6,866 nucleotides of DNA, from positions 1 to 6,866 of the forward strand of contig CANNEJ010000078.1 of NCBI GenBank assembly GCA_947503585.1, written 5' to 3'. Both the position numbers and the translations under genes were made by a program. Each line of letters starts with the position of its first letter. Positions within the stretch are counted from its first letter, which is position 1. The notes beneath the pieces were generated by a model. It saw nothing but the letters and a program-made list of their open reading frames with translations. It searched no databases and was not told the origin of the DNA. This stretch comes from Anaerolineales bacterium (lineage in GTDB: Bacteria > Chloroflexota > Anaerolineae > Anaerolineales > UBA11657). Positions 1-5,644 of this stretch are shown one piece after another.

Positions 1-621
1 AATATTCAACGGTTGGGCCGCAAGCAGTTTTGGCGTGTCCGCACTGGGGCTGCGATCGTAAATGGCAAGGGCATCCGCTCCCAGCAGTTGCTGGCAGTAA
101 GCGGCAGCATTTTGGGCTGGTGCTGCCGCGCTTTGTCGCAAGGCTGAATGCAGGGCCATGAGTGGTTCAAGCGTTTTAGCAGGCGGTGGGCTTGTGGCGG
201 AAGCAGGTGCGGGCACAGTGGCCGCGCTTGCGCCCATCAGCATTACGACCAGTTGGTCTTCAATCTCAATGCATGTGGCTTGCAGGTTGGCGATGGCCAG
301 TGCGCCCGCATTCCCACGCCACTGCCAATTTTCGAGCAGCAGTGTGGCGCCGGGTGCCAAATCCTTTAGATTGCGTACAAGTACGGTTGCATTTTCTGCG
401 AGTAATGTGGAGAGCGGCGCTGCGCAAATTTCTTCGCGGCTGCGGCCGAAGAATTCCAACGCGTATGCGTTGGCTGCAAGTATGCAATCGGCGTGCGGTG
501 ATACTAGCAGAACCAGCTGCGGAAGCTGGTCTGCCAGGTGCTGGAAGCGGGGATCTGTGGCGCGCGGTTTAGAGCGGGAACCAAATAATGCCAGAGGTGT
601 GCGCAGCTGCGAAAAGGTCAT
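1..621 (-). CDS. PAS (and probable GAF) domain sensory protein, C-terminus beyond the left edge
   Basis: This is an open frame of 207 codons with no stop, running off the left edge, so only the N-terminal part is visible. Residues about 27-130 read as a PAS domain: the helix-strand start HLADQLPQLVLLVSPHADCI, then the typical LAANAYALEFFGRSREEI stretch and a strand-rich C-terminal half ending in EIEDQLVVMLMG. An Ala/Pro-rich linker follows (about 131-150). From about residue 165 the segment CQQLLGADALAIYDRS resembles the opening of a GAF domain. There is no signal peptide or membrane segment, so it is probably cytoplasmic. The ATG overlaps the rpoN stop codon (ATGA) and has no clear Shine-Dalgarno of its own, which indicates translational coupling. 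The output domain is not visible. A histidine kinase is the most likely family, but a sigma-54 activator (PAS/GAF followed by AAA+) or a phosphatase or cyclase output is also possible. The PAS call is fairly firm; GAF and function are inferred. Confidence 0.75.
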   Translation of the reverse strand, partial: MTFSQLRTPLALFGSRSKPRATDPRFQHLADQLPQLVLLVSPHADCILAANAYALEFFGRSREEICAAPLSTLLAENATVLVRNLKDLAPGATLLLENWQWRGNAGALAIANLQATCIEIEDQLVVMLMGASAATVPAPASATSPPPAKTLEPLMALHSALRQSAAAPAQNAAAYCQQLLGADALAIYDRSPSADTPKLLAAQPLNI

Positions 622-2030
622 GCAGGGACGCGGGCGGCAGCGCGGCTTCTCATGTTTGCGGGCTGGATGGATTCCATTGAGCGGTACTTGGCGACTGTGC
701 GGCGGGCGACGCTGTAGCCGAACTGCTTGAGGGCCATCGAAATTTGGTCATCTGTCAGCGCGCGCTGCTCAGCTTTTACAATCTCGCGCACCGCATCCCG
801 CACTGCCAGCGAACGGTCAAAAAATTGGTCCATGCGCACCATGCGTCCGCTGGGCATCTGTACGCGTTTGTCCGCAACCGCGCGCGAGATGGTGGATTCG
901 TTGTACTTCAATTCTTTTGCCAGTTCAGCGCGGGTCATGGGCTGGTAGTCAGCATTGGTGCCTACAATGAAATTATACTGCCGCTGCACAACGCTTGTCA
1001 CAATCAGGCGCATCGCATTGTTGCGCTGGCGCATGCATTTTACGAACAGCTCGGCGCGCTCCAGATGTTGGCGCCACTCCAGCTTCTGGCTGGGGTCGTG
1101 AATTTCTTTGGTCATGGTTTTTAGTTCAGGATCCACTTCGAGCCAGCCACTGGCGGCCGAAAATACTTCAACCAATAGCGGGCCGTCCGGACGGTGTGGG
1201 TCGCGGGTAATCAAGACATCGGGCTGATAGAAGCGCTGATCGCCGGCATCTTGGTGTGTCCAGCGCGCACGCGCTGGATTTGGCGAGAGGCGCTTCTGGA
1301 TGAACTCGACGGCGGCTTTGACGATTGCGAGCGGTTGGCTGCACGCGCGTGCCAAGGCGACAATATCCGCGGATGCCAGCACTTCCAAGTGATCAGTAAG
1401 GATGGCGTTGGCAAGCGGATGGGCAGTGCCCTCTGCTTCGAGTGCCCGCACTTGCAATTGGAGGCATTCACGCACACCACTGGCAGCCACCCCAACCGGG
1501 TCGGCTTGGTTGATTTTCTCAAGCACGAATTGCACGTCGGCAACCGGAACTTTTAGGTAGTGTGCCACTTCAGCCGGCGTTTCCGGCAGAAAGCCGCGGT
1601 TGTCCAGACGCTCGAGGATGTACACAGCAATCTCGCGTTGATTGGCGGAGACGAGCGGCGCTACTTGCTGCAGCACATGTTCGGAGAGCGTGATAGTCTG
1701 TTGTACGCGGTCAATCGGGGATTCGTCATACTCGGATTGGGTGACGGCGGAGCTGGGAGAAGTGCGCGGCGAAACGAAGACCAGCGCATTTTCTGTAGAC
1801 ATTTTTCCCATGCAGGCGGGGCAGGGTAGGGAATGAACGCGGCGGCGGCACTCCGGGCAGCGCATTTCCTCAACCAGACGCAAGGCCGGGTTCTCGCTTA
1901 GCTCGCGCTCAACTTCGGCTTCGAGCTCGCCCACCGGGCAGGCCAATAACTCCATGGTCTTGAGCATGTGTGCAGACGGCATTTGCCGCTGGCTGGCGGT
2001 GTTTCGATTGGAGAGCGTAGCGTTTAGCAT
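618..2030 (-). CDS. rpoN: RNA polymerase sigma-54 factor RpoN with a zinc-ribbon-like insertion
   Basis: The 470-residue product is the alternative sigma factor that directs RNA polymerase to -24/-12 promoters and needs AAA+ activators to open them. Region I is residues about 14-55, with the usual LLACPVGELEAEVERELSEN-type helices ending in ENPAL. The core-binding domain spans about 105-300 (LDNRGFL at 142-148, DPVGVAASGVRECL at 177-190, FYQPDVLI at 267-274). A helix-turn-helix lies at about 365-400 (ELKYNESTISRAVADKRVQ). The RpoN box is at 442-451, ARRTVAKYRS, one residue from the canonical ARRTVAKYRE. The acidic region II is not evident; in its place are CPEC and CPAC pairs (C58, C61, C70, C73). 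I chose the ATG at 2030: it follows GAGG (2040-2037) by 6 bases and gives a normal family length. The longer frame up to 2243 would run back into trmFO on the opposite strand. The gene is coupled to the sensor gene downstream by an ATGA overlap. Confidence 0.95.
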   Translation of the reverse strand: MLNATLSNRNTASQRQMPSAHMLKTMELLACPVGELEAEVERELSENPALRLVEEMRCPECRRRVHSLPCPACMGKMSTENALVFVSPRTSPSSAVTQSEYDESPIDRVQQTITLSEHVLQQVAPLVSANQREIAVYILERLDNRGFLPETPAEVAHYLKVPVADVQFVLEKINQADPVGVAASGVRECLQLQVRALEAEGTAHPLANAILTDHLEVLASADIVALARACSQPLAIVKAAVEFIQKRLSPNPARARWTHQDAGDQRFYQPDVLITRDPHRPDGPLLVEVFSAASGWLEVDPELKTMTKEIHDPSQKLEWRQHLERAELFVKCMRQRNNAMRLIVTSVVQRQYNFIVGTNADYQPMTRAELAKELKYNESTISRAVADKRVQMPSGRMVRMDQFFDRSLAVRDAVREIVKAEQRALTDDQISMALKQFGYSVARRTVAKYRSMESIQPANMRSRAAARVPA

Positions 2031-2073
2031 AGGGAGCCTCGAGCAAGAAAAGTTTAACCGATAATTTACGTAG

Positions 2074-2090
2074 TTGCAAGATGCGTGCCA
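2074..2090 (-). promoter_or_regulatory. Perfect sigma-54 (-24/-12) promoter upstream of rpoN
   Basis: Read on the minus strand from 2090, the sequence is TGGCACG CATC TTGCA A. This matches all twelve fixed positions of the published sigma-54 consensus TGGCACG-N4-TTGCW. The invariant GG (2089-2088) and GC (2077-2076) are separated by exactly ten bases. The predicted start is near 2064, giving a leader of about 34 bases that contains the GAGG ribosome site of rpoN. The TTGCAA at 2079-2074 could also act as a housekeeping -35 with TAAACT (2056-2051) after 17 bases, a weaker 4/6 plus 4/6 match. The sequence match is direct; autoregulation is inference. Confidence 0.8.
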
Positions 2091-2099
2091 GACGAGTTT

Positions 2100-2131
2100 T
2101 TGGCAGGCTGGGGCGCCGTCCGTGGTAGAAT
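2100..2131 (+). promoter_or_regulatory. Probable housekeeping promoter of trmFO, possibly leaderless
   Basis: TAGAAT at 2126-2131 is a 5/6 match to the -10 consensus. TTGGCA at 2100-2105 is a 5/6 match to -35, but the 20-base spacer is longer than ideal. The -10 ends only six bases before the trmFO ATG, so initiation at the usual distance would begin at or next to the start codon. No Shine-Dalgarno is present between the hexamer and the ATG. It faces away from the rpoN promoter ten bases further upstream. Confidence 0.5.
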
Positions 2132-2137
2132 TTCGCC

Positions 2138-3589
2138 ATGAACCCGGATCTGGTAGTAATCGGCGGCGGTTTGGCGGGCTCTGAGGCGGCCTGGCAGGCC
2201 GCGCAGCGCGGTTTGCGGGTCTCGTTGCATGAAATGCGCCCAAACCGTCCTACAGGCGCCCACGCCACGGATCGGCTGGCTGAGCTGGTTTGCTCTAATT
2301 CGCTTGGCTCAAACCTGCCGGACCGCGCTTCCGGGGTACTGAAAACCGAACTGCGATCGATGGGCAGTTTTCTGCTGGCTTGCGCTGAGGAAACGGCTGT
2401 TCCAGCGGGTGGGGCGCTGGCCGTTGACCGGGAAGCGTTTGCGGAGCTTGTGACGGCCCGCGTGGAAGGTCATCCCCGCATCGAGCTGGTGCGCTCTGAG
2501 GTGGAGCGGCTGCCGGCGGGACCGGCAATCGTGGCCAGCGGTCCGCTTACTGCACCCGCGCTGGCGGCGGAGTTGCAGCAGTGGCTGGGCGGCCCGCACC
2601 TTTATTTTTACGACGCGCTTGCGCCGATCGTTGAGTACGAGAGTGTGGATCTAGCAATTGCGTTTCGGGCCTCGCGCTACGGCCGGGGTGAGGTGCTGGA
2701 CGGTGACTATTTGAACTGCCCGCTGACCCGGGCAGAGTACGACAATTTTGTGGCAGAGCTGGTGAAGGCTGAGCGCATTGCACTGCGTGAGTTTGAGGCG
2801 GATATTGCCAGCGGGGTGCGGGCGGGCCCGGATAAATTCTTTGAGAGCTGCCTGCCGGTGGAGATCATTGCAGAGCGCGGGTTGGAATCGCTGGCGTACG
2901 GACCGATGCGCGCGGTGGGGCTGCGCGACCCGCATACCGGTCGGAGACCGTACGCGGTTGTTCAGCTGCGCCAGGATAATCTGGCAGGTTCGCTCTACAA
3001 CCTGGTTGGCTTTCAAACCAATCTCACCTTCAGCGAACAGCAGCGCGTTCTGCGCCTGATTCCCGGTTTGGGCCAGGCGCGGTTTGCGCGCTACGGGATG
3101 CTGCATCGCAATACATTTATAAACAGCCCGCGCACGCTGTTGCCCACCCTGCAAGCGCAGCAGCGCGCGGATATATTTTTTGCGGGCCAGATCACGGGCG
3201 TTGAGGGCTACATGGGAAACGTAGCCACTGGCTTGTTGGCCGGCATAAATGCTGCGCGCCTGCTGGCGGGCGAAGAGTTGTTGACGCTGCCGGCGACGAC
3301 AATGTTGGGCGCGTTGTGCTGGTATGTGACCCATGCGGACCCCGATAACTTTCAGCCGATGAAAGCCAACTTTGGCCTGCTGCCGGCGCTGGAGCGTGCG
3401 GCGAACGGACGCGATGGCGGGAAACGCGAGCGCTTTGGCGCGTATGCCGCGCGGTCTGCGGATGACCTCAGCGCATATTTAGCGGCTGCTAAATTTGAGG
3501 CGGTTGATGATGGCGGCGGCAGTCACCGCGCCACTGTTGCTTTGCTGCATGCAGCAGCTCCCGCAGCGGTGCGAGCGCCGGGTTTCTAA
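2138..3589 (+). CDS. trmFO: FAD- and methylenetetrahydrofolate-dependent tRNA (uracil-54-C5) methyltransferase TrmFO
   Basis: TrmFO makes 5-methyluridine at position 54 in the T-loop of tRNA, using methylenetetrahydrofolate as carbon donor and reduced FAD. The 483-residue protein starts with the Rossmann FAD motif VVIGGGLAGSEAA (6-18). LVCSNSLGSN (50-59) carries C52, and ESCLPVEIIAERG (236-248) carries C238; these correspond to the two cysteines known to be needed in Bacillus and Thermus TrmFO. Other family signatures are FRASRYGRGE (176-185), YLNCP (191-195), PYAVVQLRQDN (271-281), MLHRNTFINSP (321-331), the second FAD-contact segment FFAGQITGVEGYMGNVATG (347-365) and FQPMKANFGLLP (405-416). 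It is slightly longer than typical homologues because of an Ala-rich tail after about residue 455. The start is the first ATG, just after a -10-like hexamer and without a Shine-Dalgarno. hflX follows after 26 bases on the same strand. Confidence 0.96.
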   Translation: MNPDLVVIGGGLAGSEAAWQAAQRGLRVSLHEMRPNRPTGAHATDRLAELVCSNSLGSNLPDRASGVLKTELRSMGSFLLACAEETAVPAGGALAVDREAFAELVTARVEGHPRIELVRSEVERLPAGPAIVASGPLTAPALAAELQQWLGGPHLYFYDALAPIVEYESVDLAIAFRASRYGRGEVLDGDYLNCPLTRAEYDNFVAELVKAERIALREFEADIASGVRAGPDKFFESCLPVEIIAERGLESLAYGPMRAVGLRDPHTGRRPYAVVQLRQDNLAGSLYNLVGFQTNLTFSEQQRVLRLIPGLGQARFARYGMLHRNTFINSPRTLLPTLQAQQRADIFFAGQITGVEGYMGNVATGLLAGINAARLLAGEELLTLPATTMLGALCWYVTHADPDNFQPMKANFGLLPALERAANGRDGGKRERFGAYAARSADDLSAYLAAAKFEAVDDGGGSHRATVALLHAAAPAAVRAPGF

Positions 3590-3615
3590 TGCGGCCTAAG
3601 TTGTAGTAGTTCAAG

Positions 3616-4923
3616 ATGCCTAAAGCTACCATCTCAACGGAAATGCTCAAGGAGCGCGCATTCTTGGTGAGCGTGGAGGTGCGCCATGAGCCGGGTCTTT
3701 TCACGCCTAAAGATTCGCTGCTTGAACTGGAGCGCTTGGCCGAAACTGCGGGACTGGTAGTGATCGGCCAAGTTTCGCAGCGCCTCAACAAACCGGATGC
3801 GACGACACTGATTGGGTCGGGCAAGGTGGCGGAACTGAAGGAGCTGGTTGAAGAACAGCATGCCGACCTGGTGATATTTGATGAGGAGCTTTCGCCACGG
3901 CACCAGCGTGAACTGGAGACTGTTTTGGGCGAGGGTGTGCGACTGCTGGACCGCACGGCCCTGATCCTGGATATTTTTGCGCAGCACGCGCGCACGAGCG
4001 AGGGCGCGCTGCAAGTGGAGCTGGCGCAGCTTGAGTACCGCCTGCCGCGCCTCACGCGGCAGTGGACGCACCTTGCGCGCCAGGCGGGCGGTGGTGGCGG
4101 GCGCGCGGGCGGAGTTGGCGGCGTAGGATTGCGCGGCCCGGGCGAGACGCAGCTTGAAGAAAAGGTGCGCGCGCACCGGGCGCGCCACCGCGTGCAGCGC
4201 AAGCGCACCGGCACACCCGTTGTGGCGCTGGTGGGCTATACCAATGCCGGCAAGTCCACGCTGCTGCGCGCGTTGACAAGTGCAGATGTCTACATTGCGG
4301 ACCAGCTCTTTGCCACGCTTGACCCAACCACGCGCCAAATTAACTTGCCGGACGGGCAGGCAGCACTCATCACCGATACCGTTGGCTTCATACAAAAGCT
4401 GCCCACCGCGCTGGTGGCAGCTTTTCGAGCAACCCTCGAAGAAATTGCTGAGGCCGATCTGCTGCTGCACGTGGTAGACAGCACCCACCCCAATGCCTGT
4501 GAACAGGCTGAAGCGGTGGAGCAAACCTTGGGTGACTTGCACATGGACAACGTGCAGACAGTGACGGTGCTGAACAAAATTGACGGCGTGGTTGCACCAA
4601 AGGTGCTGGCTGATCTGCGGGCGGTTTATCCTGAGAGCGTGATGATTTCCGCACTGACGCACGCCGGGCTGGACGCACTGCTCAGTCAAATTCAGTCCAG
4701 CCTCAATAGCAATATGACGGATGTGGAGTTGTTGTTGCCGCACACTGCGGGGCAATTGTTGTCTGCCTTTCACCAGCACGGCCGGGTGCGATCAGTTAAA
4801 CACCTCGCGAAAGGGGTGCGGGTGAGTGGTCAGTTGCCGCTCGAAAGACTGGCGGACTTTGCTGAGTATTTTGTCAAACCTGCGCCAGTGGGGCGGGCGC
4901 CAGTAACGCCGGAAGACGAGTAA
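3616..4923 (+). CDS. hflX: Ribosome-associated GTPase HflX
   Basis: HflX binds 50S subunits and, in studied bacteria, splits stalled or hibernating 70S ribosomes during stress. The 435-residue protein has the HflX N-terminal domain (about 12-125, including TTLIGSGKVAEL at 63-74 and LDRTALILDIFAQHARTSEG at 111-130). A helical stretch follows (131-155), then the glycine-rich loop (158-176) ending in LRGPGETQLE, which is diagnostic for the family. The GTPase domain has G1 GYTNAGKST (207-215), the G2 segment FATLDPTTR (232-240), G3 DTVGF (254-258), G4 NKID (320-323) and G5 SAL (345-347). A C-terminal domain of about 80 residues ends in an acidic tail. All nucleotide-binding motifs look intact. 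An in-frame TAG at 3607 rules out an earlier start. No Shine-Dalgarno is visible before the ATG, so an internal start at 3643 (M10) cannot be excluded. It is probably cotranscribed with trmFO. Confidence 0.96.
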   Translation: MPKATISTEMLKERAFLVSVEVRHEPGLFTPKDSLLELERLAETAGLVVIGQVSQRLNKPDATTLIGSGKVAELKELVEEQHADLVIFDEELSPRHQRELETVLGEGVRLLDRTALILDIFAQHARTSEGALQVELAQLEYRLPRLTRQWTHLARQAGGGGGRAGGVGGVGLRGPGETQLEEKVRAHRARHRVQRKRTGTPVVALVGYTNAGKSTLLRALTSADVYIADQLFATLDPTTRQINLPDGQAALITDTVGFIQKLPTALVAAFRATLEEIAEADLLLHVVDSTHPNACEQAEAVEQTLGDLHMDNVQTVTVLNKIDGVVAPKVLADLRAVYPESVMISALTHAGLDALLSQIQSSLNSNMTDVELLLPHTAGQLLSAFHQHGRVRSVKHLAKGVRVSGQLPLERLADFAEYFVKPAPVGRAPVTPEDE

Positions 4924-4928
4924 TTACG

Positions 4929-4947
4929 GCGCTCAATGTTGGAGCGC
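4929..4947 (+). terminator. Weak hairpin after hflX
   Basis: GCGCTC (4929-4934) pairs perfectly with GAGCGC (4942-4947) around a 7-base loop, six bases after the hflX stop. The position fits a transcript end, but the stem is only 6 bp and no T-run follows. It is a candidate 3' end hairpin rather than a textbook intrinsic terminator. Confidence 0.3.
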
Positions 4948-5007
4948 ACGAGTTAAGCGCTGCGCTGAGTTTGACTGGCGTTGTTACCTTGTTCCCTGCT
5001 TAGCGCG

Positions 5008-5023
5008 TCCGAATTACTTCGGA
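5008..5023 (-). terminator. Compact hairpin just after the lipoprotein stop
   Basis: TCCGAA (5008-5013) and TTCGGA (5018-5023) form a 6-bp stem with a 4-base loop. On the minus strand the loop reads GTAA, a GNRA-type tetraloop that would stabilise the hairpin. It begins two bases after the stop codon of the lipoprotein gene. There is no T-tract, so its role as a terminator is uncertain; it could also serve as a 3'-end stabiliser or act on readthrough from hflX. Confidence 0.35.
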
Positions 5024-5025
5024 AA

Positions 5026-5502
5026 TCAGGGCCGGTAAATCTTGGTCACCTTCACCACGCAAGGCGCAGTTGTGAACTTGAAATCTCCAAAGCGGACGAA
5101 GCCGAAAACTTTAATGGGCCGGTCTGGCAGGATAAGCGTATCGTTATCCGTATGGACTATCACCTGGCTCGCAGTGTAACGAAACAGCGGAAGTTGCTCC
5201 ACCTGATTTTTGCCCGGGCCAACATCAACCGCAATTGGGATGAAGCGGTCCGGCTTGTCATTGGGGAGGCCTATGCCCAAGACATAAACTTTTTCGCGGG
5301 TGTAAATGTTGGCGGGCACACGCATTGTGCCGGTTATTTCTACGAGCACCTCGGCCGGCATGAGGCAGGTGCGTTCCAAAGGAACTGGAATGGGCGTGGG
5401 CGTGGGTAGCGGTGTGGCGGTTGGCTCGTTGGCAATTGATCCCACAGACTTGCATCCAGCAGCCAAAAGCAGCATTGCGAGGCTTAGGTGCATTGAGCGC
5501 AT
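5026..5502 (-). CDS. Small predicted lipoprotein of unknown function
   Basis: This is a 158-residue product with a short N-terminal hydrophobic signal (about 5-16) and the lipobox LAAGC, placing the lipidated cysteine at C17, so it should be exported and membrane-anchored. A Thr/Pro-rich spacer (about 27-42, TPLPTPTPIP) leads to a domain of about 115 residues, rich in predicted beta-strands. The last part (VFGFVRFGDFKFTTAPCVVKVTKI) has the rhythm of a small beta-barrel or OB-like fold, but this is only an impression. Two further cysteines, C46 and C148, bracket the domain and could form a disulfide outside the membrane. I do not recognise the family. M1 is favoured over M4 because AAGGGGGT (5521-5514) ends 11 bases before it. 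The gene stands alone, convergent with hflX and divergent from the permease. An overlapping plus-strand frame was dismissed because it lacks domain features. Confidence 0.75.
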   Translation of the reverse strand: MRSMHLSLAMLLLAAGCKSVGSIANEPTATPLPTPTPIPVPLERTCLMPAEVLVEITGTMRVPANIYTREKVYVLGIGLPNDKPDRFIPIAVDVGPGKNQVEQLPLFRYTASQVIVHTDNDTLILPDRPIKVFGFVRFGDFKFTTAPCVVKVTKIYRP

Positions 5503-5508
5503 GTGCGG

Positions 5509-5514
5509 ATTTTA
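5509..5514 (-). promoter_or_regulatory. -10-like hexamer of the lipoprotein gene
   Basis: Read on the minus strand, TAAAAT (5514-5509) is a 5/6 match to the -10 consensus and ends six bases before the ATG, the same geometry as at trmFO. No convincing -35 lies 16-18 bases upstream. If used, the transcript would start at about the start codon and skip the AAGGGGGT ribosome-site candidate, so an alternative promoter further upstream must be considered. Confidence 0.35.
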
Positions 5515-5554
5515 CCCCCTTGCATCGAATGTGCAGGTTGAAAATGTTTAGCGG

Positions 5555-5570
5555 CGCAAGTAGAGTGGCA
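5555..5570 (-). promoter_or_regulatory. Sigma-54-like site with one core mismatch, upstream of the lipoprotein gene
   Basis: On the minus strand from 5570 the sequence reads TGCCACT CTAC TTGCG. The -12 element TTGC and the ten-base spacing are exact, but the invariant GG of the -24 element is GC. Transcription would begin near 5544 and produce a leader of about 42 bases that contains the AAGGGGGT ribosome-site candidate. The -24 mismatch normally weakens or abolishes use, so this is tentative. Confidence 0.25.
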
Positions 5571-5609
5571 CTACGGCTATTCGAGAGCTGTATCGCAAGA
5601 GCACGGTTC

Positions 5610-5637
5610 TCGACTGGAGGATAAAGGGTGATAACAT
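5610..5637 (+). promoter_or_regulatory. Possible promoter of the permease operon
   Basis: TCGACT (5610-5615, 4/6 match to -35) and TAACAT (5632-5637, 4/6 match to -10) are separated by 16 bases. The -10 ends seven bases before the permease ATG. The only Shine-Dalgarno-like sequences, GGAGG at 5616-5620 and AAGGG at 5624-5628, are too far from the ATG to place a ribosome. A leaderless transcript is therefore plausible. Confidence 0.35.
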
Positions 5638-5644
5638 CCTGAAT

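Larger units (their letters stand above)
4924..5025. other. Convergent intergenic gap between hflX and the lipoprotein gene
   Basis: No gene is visible in these 102 bases. They contain two small inverted repeats, annotated separately, that could end transcription from either side. Neither is followed by a clear run of T on either strand. Confidence 0.6.
5503..5644. other. Divergent regulatory region between the lipoprotein and permease genes
   Basis: This 142-base gap holds no gene. It contains promoter-like elements facing both ways and an imperfect inverted repeat, TCGAGA (5581-5586) with TCTCGA (5608-5613). That repeat overlaps the -35 area proposed for the permease and could be an operator or a leader hairpin. 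Confidence 0.5.

Noticed and set aside
158..730. 190-codon plus-strand frame
   Set aside because: It lies opposite the PAS gene and the end of rpoN, is Arg/Ser/Cys-rich and has no domain features.
618..2243. Longer 541-codon frame for rpoN
   Set aside because: The extra 71 residues are not sigma-54-like, overlap trmFO on the other strand, and would begin upstream of the predicted sigma-54 transcript start; 2030 has a ribosome site and gives the normal family length.
2651..3334. 227-codon minus-strand frame opposite trmFO
   Set aside because: A shadow of a strongly conserved trmFO coding region.
3543..3556. 14-base perfect palindrome TGCTGCATGCAGCA near the end of trmFO
   Set aside because: It lies in Ala/His codons, has no room for a stable loop and no T-run, so it is neither a terminator nor a convincing operator.
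3634..4779. 381-codon minus-strand frame opposite hflX
   Set aside because: Long only because of the GC-rich codon pattern of hflX; the product is His/Arg/Gln-rich without recognisable motifs.
4981..5409. 142-codon plus-strand frame opposite the lipoprotein gene
   Set aside because: No motif or ribosome site; the minus-strand frame has a lipobox, a Thr/Pro linker and a ribosome-site candidate.
5628..5642. Tiny GTG-started leader frame of four codons following GGAGG, ahead of the permease
   Set aside because: Spacing from GGAGG is acceptable, but four codons carry no testable signal such as repeated amino acids, and chance occurrence is likely.
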